Position numbers and translations under genes: made by a program. Shown here one piece after another: positions 58,826 to 64,000 of a DNA stretch of 64,000 nt (position 1 is its first letter; each line of letters opens with the position of its first letter). The stretch is from Callipepla californica brunnescens. Lineage: Eukaryota; Chordata; Aves; Galliformes; Odontophoridae. The stretch is taken from the NCBI GenBank assembly GCA_023055505.1, contig JALIRH010000001.1, forward strand, positions 12,085,467 to 12,149,466, given 5' to 3'. The notes below the pieces were generated by a model. The model saw only the letters and a program-made list of their open reading frames with translations, had not been told where the DNA came from and ran no database searches.

Positions 58826-61800
58826 GCTCACAGGAATTCATTTTAGCATTGCAGACAAACAACACATAGCTAAAATCCTGCATCCCTTTAACATGCTAAG
58901 CCCTTGTGTCTGGGAGCTAGCGGATGAGCTACATCTCATTCAGTCGTTTTTTGGGAAAGATGGGAGATTTTCCACCCATTGTGCTCTGACCCTGCAGCCT
59001 TTGGCCAGCACTGCCCACCTCCCTCCTAAGGCCTGGCCTGGCCTTACGATGCTGCTGGGGGTGCCACATTGCTTTTGACTCTGTTTACATTTGAGATATG
59101 ACAGAACAAAGCTTGCTTTGAGGGAGAGAATTTTGAATGCTTTTCTGCTGGCCTTTGTAGGCTTGCTGACTTCACTTTATTTGATCCGGTTCTGTTTAAA
59201 CCGATCCAGTTCCTCCTGAAACACTTCCACCTCTCCTCTTAGTCCGTCTTTCTCTACAATTTTACACACAACTAAATCTAGAAGTGATTAAAAATGATGC
59301 TATGGAAAGAATTCTAATAAAATTAGTCAAAGGGTGAGCTCATGAAACAGTGAAATTGTATCTTATTGCTAGGGAATAAATTGTGAGCAGATGGATTAGT
59401 TCCACTCTAACGACTTTATTAATATGGCAGTAACAAATGAAGGAACAGTTGGCATGTTCACTTCTATTCAGCTGTCTCCCTCTGTCTGGCTGCATTATTC
59501 AGTGATAAATGAACCCCCAAAGATTCAGAGATTTGGTCTGGTTCAGCACCCAATAGTAACTCCATTAAACTAAAACTCCTATATGCACAAAAAAGGTCTA
59601 GAACACTCTTGCATGGAGAAAAGCAATCTGAGAAGTTTCAGTTCACTTTTTAGCTGAGAAACAATGACTATTGTTTTTCATCAAGCACTGAGACATATAT
59701 GAAGACACTGCCTGCATCAAAAGGCACACAAATCCATTAACAGAGAGACGAGGATTAATGGGATGAACTCAAGGGGTAGCAGGCTCATGTACTGCAGCTA
59801 TATTTTGATGGAAGAAATTGCTGCCGCTGTGCTTTTTTGAGGAACCTAATGTGTTCCATCTGCAAAAATGGAATAATATTTCCCCATTGGCCCCAAAGGC
59901 ACTGTCATGAAAAACTCATTAAAAGACTATGAGGTGCTCAATTCCACAGAGATCTGGGAGAGGTCACAAAAACACTTTAGATAAGAGGTTTAGGCACTCA
60001 CAGGGTTGGAACATGCAGTGCACAGACATCGGTAGGGGACTGGGAATGATATAAAAAGCTGAGATACTTGCCATACTGTCAAGGCATGGTGGAGACATCA
60101 GAGAAGAATTTCAAATGTGAACTAAGAGCAGCCACAAGTCTGAATTGCTTTCAAGTTCTTACCAGTGCTATTCACATTGTGGCTATTATTACTTTGTCTG
60201 AAGAATACAAGTATACCATACATTACAGGATTTTTCTCTTAATCACAAACTTTTGCTCAGGAAGTTATGGGGGGGAACAATATAACATGCTTTAATCAGT
60301 GATGGAAGAATATCTTTAATATTTGCTAAAGAGCTTTTGAAAACCCCAGTAGGTCTCCATCTACAAAGACAATTGCTTCAAAGTAAATGCAGATTGTATG
60401 GACAAATACAAGTCATCTTGACACTACAGCAGATGCAGAGTGGCTTCCTCTGCACTCAGAAGGCTAACCTCAGGGGAAGCTAAGAAACAGTTTTGAGAAC
60501 TGAGCACTGTTAATCAAGAAAAAAAAAAAGGCAAGTTTCATACCCCTATTTGATTTTCTCTTTATCTGTGTGTAGAATACAAAAGAAACTCTTCAGTGAT
60601 GTCAGTTAGAGATTGGTTATCTTCCTTGCTCTTAAATAGTCCAAGTTCTACATCTGTTGATCTTAGAAAAAAATATTCACAAAGTCTTCAAAGCTTTTCT
60701 CTTAATCTAGTACACTTATAAATTACTATTCTGAACAGTTCAGAGGGGCAGCAGAATTTGTTGAAATAAGACAGGTGAATGTGAAATTCAAATTTCCTGA
60801 GAATAAAATACTGCAAGCATAAGTTCTAGAAAATATTTTTCACTATGCCAAAAGACAACTACTTTTTTCTTTTTTTTTTCTCCAATATTTACAGCTAACA
60901 ATTGCATGTTATGTTTTTCAATTATGTTTTCTTAGCTTTTTCTAAAGCAACTAAATGATATTTTTCTTAAGCATGAACAGTCATGATTACTCGCTTGTAT
61001 GCTTTATAAACTAAAAACACGAAGCAAGAAAAAAAGGAATGAAAAGAATGTAGTGCTCCTTCCTCCCTCAAAATGAAGATAAAAGAGGAACAGCAGATAA
61101 AGAGAGGCATTTTGCTATTTTAGGTTCTAGTGGATCCTTAGTGTAATGAGGGAGACAGTGGTTTCGATCTCGACATTTTAGGAGCTGAATCAGTTTTGGA
61201 CTCCCACTCAGTCTTCCTCTTTCCCCTCTCTTTTCCCAGCATAAGCTCTGAATGTGGACTGATTTGAATTTTGACAAATTCCAAGTCTTCATGTGGAGAA
61301 TAGTTTGAGAAAAGCATGTGCTTTAACACTTTGAGAAGTAAATATTAGGTGAAAACCAAGGGAATTGTTAGGTATTTATGGTTTTCTCTCAATGAAGTAT
61401 CATGATCCCCTGACAATTTTCTATGATAATTAGGTGCAAAATCTGCTATATTATTAGCTAGAAAATCCCACAGCCTTGTAACTATTTTTAAGGAGCATTT
61501 TGCTATACTCTTCCATGCTAAAGGTACACAGCATTCATATTTAATCTACATATCTTAGGTACAAAAGGCCGCTGGTCACTAGCCCTGCCTCCTAGATTTT
61601 AGAGCAGAACCTTCATATCACAGCCATGACAAATGCATGAACTCAGATTGAACAGCTACCACTACATTCAGAAAGTATGACAAAATGTGAATAAATTTAA
61701 AAAGGACTTTTGTTCATTGCTGAATTCTGAAACCAAATTACTCTCTCAGCAAAAGTAATACACTGAAAATAAACGTTAGCTAAGGACTCTGTCTAGTGAG

Positions 61801-63945
61801 TCTAGCTAAAGCCACCAACGGAGCTGCTTCTTGCAGTAAGCAAGACTTGAATTTACTATTTCAGAAAATAACATAACAAAAATACTTTTTTTTTTCACTT
61901 TTAGCACAAAATTCCATAGATCTTCCAAGTGCAGCTATTGACTCTATATGGAGTTTGGGGCGTACTGTGGGGCATCCTGGAAGCAGAAATTTCGGATGTT
62001 TGGGACCAGTTCACACATCCACCTCTTATTTTCTGTATCTGCTTGAGCAGATGAATTGGAGCTCTGTCCAACAGTATCCACATCTGGAATATATCTTCTC
62101 AGAATCCTCACTCAGTTGACACCAACCTCCTAAGTGCTTACGTTTCTTCAGCTGGGCACAGGCAAAATCAGCCTAACATCAACAAAATAGCTCTACAGAG
62201 CTATGCTACTCAACTCTTCGAGCTCTAACAGAGTCCAAAAATTCCTTTGCTGATGGTGTTTATCAGATAGATACTCTCAAGACATGTCACCAGAACTGTA
62301 CCTCGCACAAATAATTAATTTGTATTTTTCTTTTCATATAACATACATAGAATAGTGCCCTGAGACATAGGAAATGTAATATAGAGTCCCTCTTTTAGCT
62401 GATTTGCTTCAGAGATTTCCATTCCATCTTGAGAGATGGAATGCCATACTTCAGTCAGTGGGCTGTAGGCTGCTCTGGGCAGTTCAGTCTCTCAGGCTCT
62501 CCCAAGGAAGCTGTTTGCATTTGCTTTGTACATATAATTAAATACTGATTTTTAAAGAGCCTTCAATCAAATCCACCCAGACTAGGTGTGTGTAAAGAAC
62601 GCAGGGTGAAACTGGATGGCAGGAGCAACCAAGCTCTGTGTTATCTTTAGATGAGAAAGGACCAGCTGAAGTGGGCACTCAAATCCTTGAGAGCACGTCG
62701 CTGTTTGAAGTGGAGGAAAGACTCTCCCATGTCCAAAAGTGGATGTACAACCCCCAGAGGAAACTACACTTCAGATGCATTCCTTTCCATATTATTTTCT
62801 GCTGGGCATTACATCTGAATCCATAATCACTGTGCTGGCTCATGCAGATCTTATTTTTACAAGCCTTAGTGTTCTATTTCAAAATTAAGAGAGGATTGTA
62901 TCCAGATATATTCACTGTTGTTGTTTTCCCCTTCAGTTGTATCATTTGTTCTACTAAAAAATATTAAGCCATTATCTGCAAGTTTTACTTCACTAATGCT
63001 CCCTATAAGAAATCTGGGCATCTTATGTTTCACTAGGCCTCAGTACACTTAAGTCTCTCTCTCATCCCAATAGTCCAATGCAAGAGGAAAACAGAAGAAG
63101 GTTCACTTTTTCTTCTCATTATAAAAAAATATAAAAATTAAATTAAAGGATGGAACTTAATAATTTTCCCTCTTAGTCTACGTTTAGGTGAAATTGGAGA
63201 AATTTATTGAAAGGGCATTAGCAAGTGATGGATGGCATGATGGTATTGTTGCATCTTGGGAAAGCAGACAAAAACAAAGCTATGGAAATAGTAAATGAAA
63301 TACTTATAAAATAATAAATTAAAAATATTTTACAAGTGAAAAAAGTTTATTACATTATTCACAGTATGGGTTTTGCTGCAGGGTGAGTTAAAAAGGGATT
63401 TACATAAGGAATTTGTGTATACATTGTTTTATACAGTTCTCTGTGGCATACTGGATGCTGAAATACACATCAGAGCCATGCATGGTCTGGGAAACACTGA
63501 GGAAGCCACTAACAGGCTCAGAAACACCAAGTGAAAGACTTCTGAAACTGTTTTCCCATGCAGTGCCAAAAACCCCGTGAGTTCCTGCCTTTCATGTAAA
63601 GACAAAGTCTGCATATGTGCGCAGGCCTCACTCTAATGGGAAGCACACTTGAGTCTGGGAGGCAACAGGAGGTATTTCCCCTGCATGCTTACAGCCTGCA
63701 CTGATGCATATGTTTGAACAGCCCAAGCACATGGCCAGCTCAGTGCAGCCATGTGCTTTGATGTTGGCTGTCTTTTCTGGTACCACAGAGAGCACAGAGG
63801 CCCAGCTCCTGGCAGCAGCTATATTACAACTCAGTCATTCAAGTCCCAAGATCAGAATGCCCTCCTTCTCAAAAAGCAGTGTCCCCAGTGAAAGGACCAA
63901 TGGTTGCCCTAAGCAAGTGGTACAAATACGAGTTGGTTGGTTTAC

Positions 63946-64000
63946 CTGCTTAATATCCATTTTGTGCTGAAAAATATCACTGAGGTATAGAAGCAGTGGG
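63946..64000 (-). other. Possible partial CPED1 exon at the right edge
   Basis: A minus-strand donor, CAG followed by GTAAAC, sits at 63945/63946. The 55 bases upstream, running off the window, are open in a protein-like frame (PLLLYLSDIFQHKMDIKQ) that ends in phase 0. This could be a CPED1 exon whose start lies outside the window. Another frame is also open, and I could not match the residues to a remembered CPED1 sequence, so the call is weak. Confidence 0.3.

Overview
The window is vertebrate nuclear DNA, almost certainly from a bird. Its interspersed repeats are mainly 5'-truncated CR1 LINE fragments with the ATTCTRTG-type 3' tail typical of bird and reptile genomes. Genes are split into short exons with GT-AG introns, most of the DNA is AT-rich and CpG-poor, and one strong CpG island sits at about 13.8-14.7 kb. 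A galliform such as chicken fits, but the species cannot be fixed from this window alone.

Two protein-coding genes can be reconstructed exon by exon, both on the minus strand. WNT16 (5267-14263) is complete: four coding exons with matching phases give a 360-residue secreted Wnt ligand that starts inside the CpG island. CPED1 (cadherin-like and PC-esterase domain containing 1) lies upstream on the same strand. Six consecutive 3' exons (32935-49228) encode about 306 C-terminal residues with the PC-esterase GDS serine motif and the Asp-x-x-His motif. Its more 5' exons lie in the right part of the window, where I could not resolve them, or beyond position 64000. CPED1 followed by WNT16 in tandem is the order at the human 7q31 bone-density locus, where FAM3C follows, convergent. 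A possible 3' end of a plus-strand gene is seen near 2.5 kb, but no FAM3C coding exon was found.

Layout: 1-2.5 kb, left flank with a CR1 tail and a plus-strand polyadenylation signal; 2.5-4.85 kb, no gene seen; 4.85-14.3 kb, WNT16 with 3' UTR, a 6.3 kb last intron holding two adjacent CR1 fragments, and an 80 bp first intron; 14.3-14.7 kb, the promoter-proximal CpG island with a perfect 4 x 14 bp tandem repeat; 14.7-32.9 kb, the WNT16-CPED1 interval with four CR1 fragments and a candidate solo LTR; 32.9-49.2 kb, CPED1 3' exons; 49.2-64 kb, CPED1 intronic DNA with three CR1 fragments and several exon-like segments.

No tRNA, rRNA, CRISPR, operon or bacterial feature was seen. The main points for a second look are a competing splice donor in the penultimate CPED1 exon that would remove the C-terminus, an upstream ORF overlapping the WNT16 start, the promoter minisatellite, and a set of short segments with good splice sites and open frames in the non-coding parts. 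Gene names rest on recognition of family motifs and gene order, not on a database search.
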